NCBI GenBank assembly: GCA_963825575.1
Contig: CAWGUB010000019.1
Coordinates: 1 to 64,000, forward strand
Source of the DNA: JAFDBW01 sp963825575
GTDB lineage: Bacteria > Desulfobacterota > Desulfuromonadia > Desulfuromonadales > BM103
Direction: 5' to 3'
DNA: 64,000 nucleotides
Shown here one piece after another: positions 45,717-54,680 of this stretch. Each line of letters opens with the position of its first letter. The first letter of the stretch is position 1. Both the position numbers and the translations under genes were made by a program. The notes under the pieces are model-generated. The model worked only from the letters and a program-made list of their open reading frames with translations. It made no database searches and was not told the origin of the DNA.

Positions 45717-46694
45717 ATGTCCAGTCAACCTGAGCTCCCGATTCTCAGCAACCTGGTCGAGTCAGTGGCTCCAACGCCACTGCAGGCGGTACAACTTGAA
45801 CCTGACCAACCACGGATCTGGTGCAAACTCGAGTATCTCAACCCGTCGGGCTCCACCAAGGATCGTATCGCGGCATACATCCTTTCCAAGGCCTGGCGTG
45901 AGGGGATTATCGGACCTGGATCACTGGTCTGCGAAGCTTCAAGCGGCTCAACCAGCATCGCTATGGCGATGGTCTGTGCCCAGCTGGGCGTGCGATTTGT
46001 CGCCATCATGCCGGAAGGTGTGAGCAACGAACGCGTCAAAATGATCAAAGCCTACGGCGGCACGGTAAAACTTTGCCCTGCCGAATCAGGAATGTCCGGC
46101 TGCATCGCCCTGACCGAAGAACTGGCCCGCACGGAAGGGGCTTTCCTCCCCCGACAGTTCGAAAACCATGACAACGCGGAAGCACATCGACGCGGCACCG
46201 CGAACGAAATCCTGACACAGATTCCGGGACGCAAGGTCGGAGCCGTGGTCAGCGGGGTCGGGACCGGCGGCACGCTGGTCGGACTGTACAACGGTTTTTG
46301 CGATTCCGGTTGCAACACCATCCCGGTCATGGCCCGGCCGGTTTGCGTCAGTGAGGCGGCCTGTTATGCCAATGGCTGTTTCCGGCAGGCCGACAACTGC
46401 AGTTTCAGCACCTGTGTCCCGGGGGTCATGGACAACCAGTCGGGGATTCTGCGGTCAACGGATCTCGACGGTATGATCACAATCGAGATCGAAGAAGAAC
46501 TGGCCCTGGAGACGACCCGGGCGCTGATCAGAAAAGGTTTTGCCGTTGGGCCAAGCAGCGGCCTTAACTTCGCCGCCGCCCTCGAAGTCTCCAGGCAACT
46601 CGACCCGACCCTGAAAATCGTCACGGTCTTCCCGGACCGTATGGAACGGTATTTCTCCACGGCTCTCTTCCGTGGGCCTTCAAAGGCCTGCTAG
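45717..46694 (+). CDS. Cysteine synthase-family PLP enzyme with a Cys-rich segment
   Basis: 325 residues. Fold type II PLP enzyme: Schiff-base Lys in LNPSGSTKDRIAAYI, substrate loop EASSGSTSIAMAMV, phosphate loop SGVGTGGTLVGL. Family members make cysteine from O-acetylserine or cystathionine. Odd for the family: about seven cysteines between 46298 and 46415 (FCDSGC, PVCVSEAACYANGC, DNCSFSTC), in the region after the phosphate loop. This could bind a metal or FeS cluster, or reflect a specialised sulfur-handling enzyme. Not safely cysK. Confidence 0.8.
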   Translation: MSSQPELPILSNLVESVAPTPLQAVQLEPDQPRIWCKLEYLNPSGSTKDRIAAYILSKAWREGIIGPGSLVCEASSGSTSIAMAMVCAQLGVRFVAIMPEGVSNERVKMIKAYGGTVKLCPAESGMSGCIALTEELARTEGAFLPRQFENHDNAEAHRRGTANEILTQIPGRKVGAVVSGVGTGGTLVGLYNGFCDSGCNTIPVMARPVCVSEAACYANGCFRQADNCSFSTCVPGVMDNQSGILRSTDLDGMITIEIEEELALETTRALIRKGFAVGPSSGLNFAAALEVSRQLDPTLKIVTVFPDRMERYFSTALFRGPSKAC

Positions 46695-46717
46695 ACTCAA
46701 CAAAACACGGTTGACGC

Positions 46718-47458
46718 ATGAACAACCCATCCCTTAAAGAACCAATCAAGAAGCTTCACATCATCAAGGCCGGTTCTACTTTTGACGGCACAGCCAGCAG
46801 GTATGGCGACTTCGATGAGATGACCATACGTGGACTGGGCGTCGAGCATAATCATATCTTCGTGGTTAACGCTGATCACGGTGACGGATTACCCTCACCC
46901 GATAGCTGTAGCGGAGCCATCATCACCGGTGCGCACTGCATGGTAACGGACAACCTGCCATGGAGCCTGGCTATCGAAGCCTGGATTCAAACGATCGTGG
47001 CGGCACAAATCCCCCTGCTGGGCATCTGTTACGGCCATCAACTGCTCGGCCGCGCCATGGGCGGCCGGGTTGACTACCATCCGCAGGGCAGGGAGGTCGG
47101 GACCTTCGATGTCCGGCTGCGCTCCGAATGCCGGGAAGACCTCCTCTTTTCCGGGTTGCCAACGCAATTCCCGGTGCATACCACCCATTCCCAGTCGGTG
47201 CTTGCGCTGCCGCCCGGTGCCGTACTACTGGCCGAGAATGATTTCGAAGCGCACCACGCCTTCCGTCTCGGGCCTTGTGCCTGGGGGGTACAGTTTCATC
47301 CGGAATATGACAGTCGCATCATGCGGGATTACATCCTGGCCCAGGCGAACAGTCTTACCGACGCCGGACGGAATCTGGACACGCTGTTGAGCGCCGTCCG
47401 GGAGACGCCCGATGCAAGCTCGGTTTTACAGAAATTTGCCAGTCTGACGCTTGCTTGA
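46718..47458 (+). CDS. Class I glutamine amidotransferase-like protein
   Basis: 246 residues. Catalytic nucleophile in LLGICYGHQLLGRAMGG, catalytic His-Glu in WGVQFHPEYDSRIM. It is a stand-alone glutaminase domain resembling the GuaA/GATase1 group, without an ATP-PPase or synthase domain. 23 bases downstream of the CysK-like gene, so perhaps co-transcribed; acceptor substrate unknown. Confidence 0.88.
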   Translation: MNNPSLKEPIKKLHIIKAGSTFDGTASRYGDFDEMTIRGLGVEHNHIFVVNADHGDGLPSPDSCSGAIITGAHCMVTDNLPWSLAIEAWIQTIVAAQIPLLGICYGHQLLGRAMGGRVDYHPQGREVGTFDVRLRSECREDLLFSGLPTQFPVHTTHSQSVLALPPGAVLLAENDFEAHHAFRLGPCAWGVQFHPEYDSRIMRDYILAQANSLTDAGRNLDTLLSAVRETPDASSVLQKFASLTLA

Positions 47459-47530
47459 TGGAGATCTCCTGAAAAAAGGAAAGAATGCTTTTTTATCAGG
47501 GGCTTTGTTCTGTTATTCTGAGGGCATCGT

Positions 47531-47629
47531 TTGTCGCTGTATTTGCCGCAACAACCCGCGGCGCAGCAAGAGATGATCGATTCCATGATTGAAAGTTTGG
47601 TCGACAAGGATCAGCTGTTTAGAATCTGA
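47531..47629 (+). CDS. Possible 32-residue small protein or gene remnant
   Basis: TTG at 47531 has TGAGGG six bases upstream. The product ends QQPAAQQEMIDSMIESLVDK and DQLFRI, unusually protein-like for a random frame. An ATG-initiated version would be 18 residues (47573). Could be the C-terminal remnant of a larger gene. Lies between the amidotransferase and thyX genes. Confidence 0.25.
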   Translation: MSLYLPQQPAAQQEMIDSMIESLVDKDQLFRI

Positions 47630-47661
47630 CCGCAAGGGATTGCCCCCTGAAAGGAACGGAC

Positions 47662-48579
47662 ATGAAGGATACCCACATCAACCGCGCAACAGTTCCCACC
47701 CTCGACAAAATTCTCGGACAGACTTTTCCGGTCCTCGATCACGGTCATATCAGGATTATTGATTACATGGGCGATGATGCAGCCATCGTTCAGGCCGCGC
47801 GGGTTTCGTACGGGGCTGGCACGAAACAGGTGCATGAGGATCGCGGCCTGATTCGCTACCTGTTGCGCAATGCTCACACCACCCCTTTCGAAATGTGCAA
47901 GCTCAAACTGCATATCCGCGTACCGATGGACTGCTGGCGGCAATGGATCCGTCACCGTACGGCATCGGTCAACGAGTACAGCACCCGCTATTCCGAGGCG
48001 ATCGCCGACCAGCAGGGGACTCTGCCCGGTGAATGGAGGCAGCAGACGGCCCTGAACAAACAGGGCAGCGAAGGGTTCCTTGATATCCAGGAAGGGGAGC
48101 TTCTGACTGCCGAAGAAGAGGCCTTCCACCGCGCCGCAAGAGACCTTTACCAGGCGCGCATAGAACGCGGCGTAGCCCGGGAGCAGGCCCGCAAGGACCT
48201 GCCTCTCTCCACCTACACCGAGGCCTACTGGTCGATCGATCTGCACAATCTGCTGCACTTCCTCTCCTTGCGTATGGATGTGCATGCCCAGTACGAAATC
48301 CGCCAGTATGCGACCCTGATCGGCGAAGAGATCGTCGCACGCTGGGTTCCCTTCGTTTGGGAAGCCTTCCAGGACTACCGGTTGAATGCCATGCGCATGT
48401 CCGGTCTGGAGGTCGAGCTGATGCGCATCCTGATTGCCGGAGATCATGCCGGGGCACAGGCGTGGCTCACAGAGAGGGGATGGATTGACCCGAACAACGG
48501 CAAACTGTCACGCGAGGCACGTGAGTTTACCGCCAAAGCCGACTCGCTTGGCATAAAAATGCCGGGCAGGTCAGGTTAG
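47662..48579 (+). CDS. thyX: Flavin-dependent thymidylate synthase
   Basis: 305 residues. The ThyX signature RHRTASVNEYSTRYSEA is present at about 105, with further FAD/dUMP-site sequence in YWSIDLHNLLHFLSLRMD and YATLIGEEI. Converts dUMP to dTMP using methylenetetrahydrofolate with flavin hydride, unrelated to ThyA. AAGGAAC ribosome site 7 bases before ATG. Confidence 0.96.
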   Translation: MKDTHINRATVPTLDKILGQTFPVLDHGHIRIIDYMGDDAAIVQAARVSYGAGTKQVHEDRGLIRYLLRNAHTTPFEMCKLKLHIRVPMDCWRQWIRHRTASVNEYSTRYSEAIADQQGTLPGEWRQQTALNKQGSEGFLDIQEGELLTAEEEAFHRAARDLYQARIERGVAREQARKDLPLSTYTEAYWSIDLHNLLHFLSLRMDVHAQYEIRQYATLIGEEIVARWVPFVWEAFQDYRLNAMRMSGLEVELMRILIAGDHAGAQAWLTERGWIDPNNGKLSREAREFTAKADSLGIKMPGRSG

Positions 48580-48591
48580 GGAAAGACAAAG

Positions 48592-48969
48592 ATGATGATC
48601 AGACCCCTTGTCCTGTTCGTTGCATGCCTGGTTTGCCAGGACATTAACGTCTTCGCCGGGGAAGCCGATGTCGTCAGGGTTGATGTCGAAGCAAAAACCC
48701 GGGGTGTCTACAACTTTGCTGTAACGGTCTCGCACGGAGACACTGGCTGGGAACACTATGCCGACCGGTGGGAGATCGTTGCCGATGACGGCAGCATCCT
48801 GGGAACAAGAGTTCTTCACCACCCCCACGTCAACGAACAGCCCTTCACGAGAAGCCTCCCCGGGGTCGAAATCCCGGATCATCTCAACAAGGTCACAGTA
48901 AGGGCCCATGACAGTGTGCATGGGTATGGTGGCAAGGTTGTTGCCGTTGATTTCCCAGGAAGTAATTGA
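48592..48969 (+). CDS. Exported protein of unknown function
   Basis: 125 residues with signal peptide (MMIRPLVLFVACLVCQDINV ... FAGEAD). The mature part is a small all-beta domain, perhaps Ig-like (YNFAVTVSHGDTGWEHYADR, DGSILGTRVLHHPHVNEQPF), rich in His (HHPH). No family recognised with confidence. It overlaps the patatin gene by one base (TGATG). Confidence 0.7.
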   Translation: MMIRPLVLFVACLVCQDINVFAGEADVVRVDVEAKTRGVYNFAVTVSHGDTGWEHYADRWEIVADDGSILGTRVLHHPHVNEQPFTRSLPGVEIPDHLNKVTVRAHDSVHGYGGKVVAVDFPGSN

Positions 48970-49781
48970 TGGATTTTTCAGACACCTGGAAACAGCTGGC
49001 AAAATTATGGGAAAACGCCCGTCTGCCTAAGGAAGGGATTTCCCTGGCTCTCGGTGGTGGCGCTGTTTTGGGTGCGGCGCACATCGGTGTGCTCAAAGCT
49101 TTCGACGAGTATGCTATAAAAATCAACCGTATCTCCGGCACCAGTATTGGTGCAATGATCGCCGCTCTGTATGCTTTTGGCAAAAGTCCCGATGAAATCG
49201 AACAGAGTGTTGTTGAGTTGGAGTGGCTGGACGTAACCAGCTTCACCCTCTCCAAATATGGGATTCTAAGCAATAACGACCTGGGAAGGCAGATCTCAAA
49301 CCTGCTTGGCAAGGTGGACATTGCCAAAGCCAGGATACCTCTCTATCTGATGGCAACTGACCTCACCCGTGGTGCAAAGGTTGTCCTGAGTAAAGGGGAT
49401 GTCTCACAGGCAGTAATGGCCAGCAGCTGTATCCCGGGAATTTTCGTGCCCGTTGAAATTGATGGACAGCTCCTGGTTGATGGCGGCTTGCTGGAAAATG
49501 TTCCCGTTTCACCACTGCGAGAGGCCGGTGCCGGGTTTATCGTCGGTGTAGACCTCAGTGCGGGACGCCACTATCAGCGACCGCAAGACATTATCGATGT
49601 CTTTGCCAACGCCATTGATATTGCAATAGACAATGTGACCCGGTCACAAACCAGCGAGGCCGACCTGATCATCGCACCGGAGCTCTCGGCCTACAGCCGC
49701 AGAGACATGAGCCTCATTCCTGACTTGATTGAGGTGGGATACCGAAACACCCGGCAACTTCTGGACAAGCTCAAAAGCTGA
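48969..49781 (+). CDS. Patatin-like phospholipase (RssA-type)
   Basis: 270 residues. Oxyanion Gly-rich GGGAVLGAAHIGVLKAF, nucleophile elbow GTSIGAM (GXSXG) and catalytic Asp in VDGGLLENVPV. Predicted acyl hydrolase of the bacterial patatin/RssA group; no signal peptide. Start ATG at 48969 overlaps the upstream stop. Confidence 0.92.
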   Translation: MDFSDTWKQLAKLWENARLPKEGISLALGGGAVLGAAHIGVLKAFDEYAIKINRISGTSIGAMIAALYAFGKSPDEIEQSVVELEWLDVTSFTLSKYGILSNNDLGRQISNLLGKVDIAKARIPLYLMATDLTRGAKVVLSKGDVSQAVMASSCIPGIFVPVEIDGQLLVDGGLLENVPVSPLREAGAGFIVGVDLSAGRHYQRPQDIIDVFANAIDIAIDNVTRSQTSEADLIIAPELSAYSRRDMSLIPDLIEVGYRNTRQLLDKLKS

Positions 49782-49793
49782 ATCGCTACGCCA

Positions 49794-50309
49794 TTATTCG
49801 CCGCCACTCCGCAACCTCTCCAGCAGTTCCCGTTCCTTTTGCAAGGCCTCGGTGCTGTGTGCCCAGAGATAGTAATTCTCCAGCGCCATGACGCTGAGTC
49901 CGGCAAAAAAAACCGCCCAGAAGTTATCCGGCAGAACACCGGACAGGAAGTAGAAAACATAGAACGCGGTGAAAAAGGCCGCGTGCATCAGGCCCCTGAA
50001 GGGTTTGATGTTACGGCTCATGCGGGCCAGGGTGCCGACGATGCCGGAGAAGGCGTATATCACCAGGGCCAGGCTGATCATCTCCGAGGGGGGTGGCGCA
50101 CCAAGCATCCTGCGGAAATCTTCAGAGAGTTCAGGGAGAAACGAGAAGTTGTCGTAGGCGCCGAGACTCACCAGCAGGAAGATAACCATTGACCAGAGCC
50201 CAGCCAACAATACCCTTTCCAGTCGGCGGATGCGAATCTCTATCCTTTGCCGCAGGTCTTCGCGACCCGGCATTTGTTGCCCGTCTGGATGTGGCCCTGC
50301 CTGGCTCAT
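49794..50309 (-). CDS. Multi-spanning membrane protein, end of the respiratory operon
   Basis: 171 residues from ATG at 50309 (GGAGGAGGAG upstream, six-base spacing). A charged N-terminal helix is followed by about four TM segments (LLAGLWSMVIFLLVSLGAYD, MISLALVIYAFSGIVGTLA, AAFFTAFYVFYFLSGVLPD, FWAVFFAGLSVMALENYYLW). No motif recognised. Last gene of the minus-strand run from 55370, 53 bases after the heme-sensor-like gene. Confidence 0.7.
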   Translation of the reverse strand: MSQAGPHPDGQQMPGREDLRQRIEIRIRRLERVLLAGLWSMVIFLLVSLGAYDNFSFLPELSEDFRRMLGAPPPSEMISLALVIYAFSGIVGTLARMSRNIKPFRGLMHAAFFTAFYVFYFLSGVLPDNFWAVFFAGLSVMALENYYLWAHSTEALQKERELLERLRSGGE

Positions 50310-50362
50310 GATCATCTCCTCCTCCAATCAAGCTGGAGTCAGAAGCATATTAATTATGGTGT

Positions 50363-51205
50363 TCAGGGCAGTTGTTCTGTAGATGGGGCTTCTCTGCTTT
50401 TGTCCTGACGCTCCTCAAGCTCTTTCACACGGGCCGTCATTTTCTGAAAAGCCTTGGCCAATCTTGCAACTTCACCACTGACATCCGGGAAATCGCCGTC
50501 CAGACTATCATCCGGAGCCCTCTCGGTAAAGTCGACAAGTTGCCTGATCGGTAGAAATACCTGGCGGTAGAGCAAGGCACAGACAGCACCGACCGTCAGG
50601 ACCAGGACCATTCCACTGAACATGATCATGCGGCCCTTCAGCTGGGCGAGGGTCTTTTTCAGGGGGGCCTGGGAAACACCAATATCGAGGGTTCCCAGCA
50701 GGCTTTGCCCGGCATCGTGAAAATGGCAGGCGGCATTGGAACATTCCGGTTCATTGTAGATCGGCGCCGTGATTGCCAGGACATCATGGCCTGCCTGGTT
50801 GGTGAACTGGCGGGCCTGGTCCATGGTCCCGAGCGTTCGCTTCGGCTTGGATCCGGCATGGCATTCGTTGCAACCGGCCGCCGACTTGTCGATAAAACTG
50901 TTGACCTCGGCCCCATCACGGGAAAACATGACCAGCCCCTTCTTGTTGAAGATCCGGACATGCTCAACCTGATTCTGGTCGCCGATGTTGTAGATGATCT
51001 GGCTCAGGGTCTCCCTGTCGTCATGCAGCATGGCATAACGTGTCGACTTGATCACGGTATCGGCCAGGTCTGCTGCATGGTGAATCTCGCCTGTAATGAG
51101 ATCGCTTTTGACGAAAGTATACAGAAGCACACAGCAGGCGATGACAAAGCCGGTGACCGCACAGGCAACCGGGACGATAGCGCGACTGTTAATGCTGCTG
51201 AACAT
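50363..51205 (-). CDS. Heme-c-binding periplasmic sensor with HAMP domain, no output domain
   Basis: 280 residues from ATG at 51205 (AAGGAG upstream). TM1 about 10-32 (AIVPVACAVTGFVIACCVLL), a periplasmic domain with one canonical heme motif CNECH (AAGCNECHAGSK) and an unusual CX4CH motif CSNAACH, TM2 about 196-216, then HAMP (VFLPIRQLVDFTERA) and a short coiled coil. There is no kinase or cyclase domain, so signalling must pass to another protein. The periplasmic domain is paralogous to that of the kinase at 57188, including the CX4CH site. Confidence 0.8.
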   Translation of the reverse strand: MFSSINSRAIVPVACAVTGFVIACCVLLYTFVKSDLITGEIHHAADLADTVIKSTRYAMLHDDRETLSQIIYNIGDQNQVEHVRIFNKKGLVMFSRDGAEVNSFIDKSAAGCNECHAGSKPKRTLGTMDQARQFTNQAGHDVLAITAPIYNEPECSNAACHFHDAGQSLLGTLDIGVSQAPLKKTLAQLKGRMIMFSGMVLVLTVGAVCALLYRQVFLPIRQLVDFTERAPDDSLDGDFPDVSGEVARLAKAFQKMTARVKELEERQDKSREAPSTEQLP

Positions 51206-51278
51206 GACGAATCTCCTTAGGTTTGGCAGGGAAGCCGCGGGGTTGACAAGCAACCCCGCAGCCAGATTGCAATCAATT

Positions 51279-52619
51279 TCAGTCGATCTTGCGGTACATG
51301 GCACCTGCTGGAGCTGCCGTTGTCTTGATTGGTGCCGGTTTAACTGTCTCAGCGGCAAGAGCTTCTTGCGGCTGCTCGTTCCAGGCGAAGAGGATCGGCA
51401 GACGATAGAGGATAAAGCGGTAAACCACTATGTAGATGCAGAACACCGTCACGGTCATGATCACTTCGAAAATGTGCGGGATCTCCTGGTAGAGATTCCA
51501 GTTGAAGGTGATCAGGGACGTATTCAGACGGTTCAGGACAACCCCGAAGATTGTGATGAAAGCACCCAACCGGACCAGGCCGACTCTCTGGTTATGAATC
51601 GCGTAGGTGAAGAGACACAGTGGCAGCACCACGGCCACGGCGATCTCAAGCAGGAACCAGAGCCCCCACCCGGTTGCCAGGTAGCCCCACTCGTTGTCAT
51701 GGGCAATGCCGATCAGTTTGATCGCCAGATAGGTGATCAAGGCCATGCTGGCGCCCTTGGCAATTCCGAGGGTACAGCGATCCAGGTTGTCGAGGAAGTT
51801 GCTGTCGCAACGCCAGGCCATGGTTTTTTTGACGACCGTGCTGACTGCAATCACCATGCAGAGACCGGCCGGGATCGACGAGCAGAAGAAGAAGATCCAC
51901 TGGAATGGCGCCGAGAACCAGAGCGGGTGGACCTTGCCCGGGGCGTAGAGGAATAGAGCGCCCAGAGCCCCCTGGTGCAGGGTCGACAGGATGATGCCGG
52001 CGACGGTCAGGCCGATGGCGATCCGCCTGATAAAGCGCTTGCCACCCAGCCAGCCGATCCACTCGAAGAAAGCAACCGAAACTTCGGCGATCTGGACCGA
52101 TAGATAGGTTGCGACATGCCAGGCGACCAGGAATAGAACTGCGGCCGGGCCGAAGGCAACGGCCATTGGGTAGGGCAGACGCCAGGGTTGACCGAGATCG
52201 CAGAGCAGGAAGACGACTGCAAAGAAGTAGCCGAGCAGGCCATTGAGCAGGGCCAGGCGCTCGATCGGCTCGAAATCGTGCCGACCGAAGATCTCCACTG
52301 TGGTGCCAAGCATGAAACCTGAGGCAGACAATGGCACCATGGCAAAGAGGCCGAAACCAAGCAGCAAGCCCCAGGGGTAATCGTTCGAAGCGTGTGTAAC
52401 CGCGCTGAGTCCGAACAGGAAACGGTAGGCAATCACCGGTAGCCCGATGGCAAAGATAATGCCGAGAATCCAGTTGAACGGGTTGCGCAGGGCCTGGCCG
52501 AGATATTGACCCGGGGTTAATCCCAGAAAAAGTTTTCTTTTTAGTGTCCAGGGCTGATCAGTCTTTTCGTTGACTGGTGAATCAACCAGCTTCACTCCGC
52601 ATTCAAGTAAGTGTTTCAT
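51279..52619 (-). CDS. NrfD/PsrC-family quinone-interacting membrane subunit
   Basis: 446 residues, about ten TM helices, HybB/PsrC/NrfD type (PVIAYRFLFGLSAVTHASND, LGTTVEIFGRHDFEPIERLA, WHVATYLSVQIAEVSVAFFE). Exchanges electrons with menaquinone. Its ATG overlaps the FeS subunit stop (ATGA), so the two form a tight unit. C-terminal 30 residues are a Pro/Ala tail. Complex partners: FeS protein, pentaheme cytochrome, and possibly the 55-residue TM protein. Confidence 0.9.
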   Translation of the reverse strand: MKHLLECGVKLVDSPVNEKTDQPWTLKRKLFLGLTPGQYLGQALRNPFNWILGIIFAIGLPVIAYRFLFGLSAVTHASNDYPWGLLLGFGLFAMVPLSASGFMLGTTVEIFGRHDFEPIERLALLNGLLGYFFAVVFLLCDLGQPWRLPYPMAVAFGPAAVLFLVAWHVATYLSVQIAEVSVAFFEWIGWLGGKRFIRRIAIGLTVAGIILSTLHQGALGALFLYAPGKVHPLWFSAPFQWIFFFCSSIPAGLCMVIAVSTVVKKTMAWRCDSNFLDNLDRCTLGIAKGASMALITYLAIKLIGIAHDNEWGYLATGWGLWFLLEIAVAVVLPLCLFTYAIHNQRVGLVRLGAFITIFGVVLNRLNTSLITFNWNLYQEIPHIFEVIMTVTVFCIYIVVYRFILYRLPILFAWNEQPQEALAAETVKPAPIKTTAAPAGAMYRKID

Positions 52620-53572
52620 TGTACGCCTCCCTCCTCGTCATGGTGTTCTTCGACATCGTGCTCGTGATCACCGTGACCTTCCTGCTTCTTGGCCAGAAGA
52701 TGGAAGCCGGTAAACATGGCCGGCCAGATGGCCAGCACCATCGGTACTGTACTGAGGAAGTCCTTGACGTTGTTGATGATCGGTTCACTGCCCGGATTCG
52801 GGTCAAAACCGACTTCTTCGAAAGGTACTGATGACAGGTACATCCAGTGCGTACCGCCCAGCTCCTTTTCACCGTACAGATGATCGACATAACGCCCGGG
52901 ATGGGTCTGGATCCGCTGGTGGCCAATCTTGACCAGATCCTTGCGCTTGCCGAAGGTCAGCGCCTCCTGCGGACAGATTTCGACACAGGCAGGCGGCAGG
53001 CCGTTCTTCAGCCTGGTTTCATGACAGAAGATGCATTTCTTGATCACCGGATCAAAAGCACTCGAGTAACTGTATCCCGGAATGTTGAAGGGACAGGCGA
53101 TCATGCAGTTACGGCAGCCGACACAGACCTTGGAATTGTAAACCACGGCGCCTTCCGGGGTCTTGGTGTAGGCATTGACGAAGCAGGAGCTCAGGCAGGC
53201 AGGCTCGCTACAATGGTTGCACTGCACCTTGCGATAGACCGGCTTGCTGGCACTCTCGGTGTCGTAGCGGTTCACGACCGTGTAGGCATTCTCATCGGGG
53301 CGTCGCTTCTGCTTGCCGCCATGAAACGTCTCGTCAAAAACCGACTTGTCATCAAACGGCTTATGCGGTGCAGGCAGGTTCTGTTCCTTGTTGCAGGCGG
53401 CTTCGCAGCTGCGGCAGCCTATGCAACGGGTCAGGTCCACCAGCACACCCATGCCATCCGGGTAACCGGAGAAGGATCCGGCTGCCAGGGCCTTCTTTGG
53501 CCCGGCCAGGGTTGTGGCGGCACATCCTGCTACACTCGCAGCAAGAAATCTCCGTCGACTGATTCCACTCAT
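52616..53572 (-). CDS. Periplasmic 4x[4Fe-4S] ferredoxin subunit with Tat signal (HybA-like)
   Basis: 318 residues. Tat signal SRRRFLAASVAGCAATTLAG, then four cluster-binding motifs: CIGCRSCEAAC, CNHCSEPACLSSC, CVGCRNCMIAC and CIFCHETRLKNGLPPACVEI. A C-terminal TM helix (FLSTVPMVLAIWPAMFTGFH) anchors it, followed by a His/Glu-rich tail. Passes electrons between the NrfD-type subunit and the multiheme cytochrome. Same layout as HybA and HmcB subunits. Confidence 0.92.
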   Translation of the reverse strand: MSGISRRRFLAASVAGCAATTLAGPKKALAAGSFSGYPDGMGVLVDLTRCIGCRSCEAACNKEQNLPAPHKPFDDKSVFDETFHGGKQKRRPDENAYTVVNRYDTESASKPVYRKVQCNHCSEPACLSSCFVNAYTKTPEGAVVYNSKVCVGCRNCMIACPFNIPGYSYSSAFDPVIKKCIFCHETRLKNGLPPACVEICPQEALTFGKRKDLVKIGHQRIQTHPGRYVDHLYGEKELGGTHWMYLSSVPFEEVGFDPNPGSEPIINNVKDFLSTVPMVLAIWPAMFTGFHLLAKKQEGHGDHEHDVEEHHDEEGGVQ

Positions 53573-53631
53573 AACAACTCTCCTTATCCTGAAATTCTTG
53601 CACCCGTAATTATCATCTCAATGGCCACGTC

Positions 53632-54148
53632 TTAATGTCCGCCTTCGGCAGAGGCCGAGGCTTGTGCATCCTTATGATAGAATGCGTCTCCCTCGGGAGT
53701 CCTGGCATGGCAGTCCTGGCAACCGGTCGGCCCATCCATCTTTTCGTGGCAACCGATGCAGTTCCAGTGATAGGCGGCCTTTAAGCCAGGCGTGTCAATA
53801 TGGAACTGGTACACATCTGCCGCTTTCCGGTTGATATGTTCCGCGGAGAAGGGATCGACAACATGGCAGTCGCGACAACTGACCGTTGCGGCCTCGCCAC
53901 TGTCGGCGTGACAGCGCACACAACGGTCGTCAACTGTTCCGGTGCCGGCGGTATGATGATGACAGGCCGAACAATCCTCACCAAGCTCGGTATGCATCTC
54001 ATGGTCGAATTCAACAGAGTCAAAATATTTGGCCATGAGATCTATCGAAACCTGGTCAGGCACATCATCAAAGGCCTGGGCCAGGGTGACTGCCATGACG
54101 AATGTGAGTACCGTCATCAAGGTGAGTTAAAATTTGCTTTGCGCTCAT
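53632..54148 (-). CDS. Pentaheme c-type cytochrome of the quinol oxidoreductase, probable N-terminal frameshift
   Basis: Five CXXCH motifs (CSACH, CVRCH, CRDCH, CIGCH, CQDCH) with extra His ligands (VEFDHEMHTE, CSACHHH), class III-like. The heme part is open from 54120. An ATG at 54148 has AAGGAG but is one base out of frame. Removing one A near 54129 joins them into a clean signal peptide (MSAKQILLTLMTVLTFVMAV, cleaved near LAQAFDD), 171 residues in all. Periplasmic electron carrier for the NrfD/FeS complex. Confidence 0.8.
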
Positions 54149-54189
54149 GATTCTCTCTCCTTAATTCAGATGAGTGCCAGACGGCCTTC

Positions 54190-54357
54190 TCATTCGCTGA
54201 CGTCACCAGGCTTCGTGTTCAGGTACTTGTAGAACATCGGGAAAGCGATGAAGAACGCGAGACAGATGAGATACTCAACGCCCTTGATGTACTGGTAGAA
54301 ATCCACCAGTGTATGAACACTTTGCCATTCGCCGATTTTTTCGAGTATCTGGATCAT
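54190..54357 (-). CDS. 55-residue single-TM protein, HmcD-like
   Basis: MIQILEKIGEWQSVHTLVDF, then the TM helix YLICLAFFIAFPMFYKYLNT and a short acidic tail, ending at 54190. A strong AAGGAGG lies seven bases before the ATG. Similar in size and place to HmcD-type small subunits of Hmc complexes, between the cytochrome and the other membrane genes. Probably a structural subunit. Confidence 0.75.
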   Translation of the reverse strand: MIQILEKIGEWQSVHTLVDFYQYIKGVEYLICLAFFIAFPMFYKYLNTKPGDVSE

Positions 54358-54400
54358 TGTAATTCCTCCTTAGTGGACAACTCCCTCGATCTGCAAGAGA

Positions 54401-54643
54401 CTAGATTCTGCTGGCGTGACGCTTGCCCTGCTTGGAATGATCCTTGATCAGCCCTTTGACAAATCCGACCAGGAGCATGATCGTCGGCACCAGCTGCACG
54501 ACAACGATCAGTGCGCAGAAGCCCAGGAAGATGCCAACCAGGATGCCACTGGAATAGGTCTTGGTCGTATCCACGGCAAAAGCAGGGGTTACCATCGTCA
54601 TCAACATCGCCATTCCCATAAATGCGTTTCTGAGCTTTTTCAT
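54401..54643 (-). CDS. Small membrane protein B, paralogue of 55146-55370
   Basis: 80 residues from ATG at 54643, after GGAGG. Cleavable signal (KKLRNAFMGMAMLMTMVTPA), a short spacer, one long TM helix (GILVGIFLGFCALIVVVQLV) and a basic tail (GLIKDHSKQGKRHASRI). The TM segment and tail match the second small protein of this operon closely (FLGFxALIxVxQLVP, VKGL). Function unknown. Confidence 0.75.
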   Translation of the reverse strand: MKKLRNAFMGMAMLMTMVTPAFAVDTTKTYSSGILVGIFLGFCALIVVVQLVPTIMLLVGFVKGLIKDHSKQGKRHASRI

Positions 54644-54680
54644 GATTTCCTCCATTCAGTTAGTATGCGGTTTACAGTTG

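Noticed and set aside
52616..53572. CIFCH in the ferredoxin subunit as a heme site
   Set aside because: It is part of the fourth [4Fe-4S] motif, not an isolated c-type heme motif.
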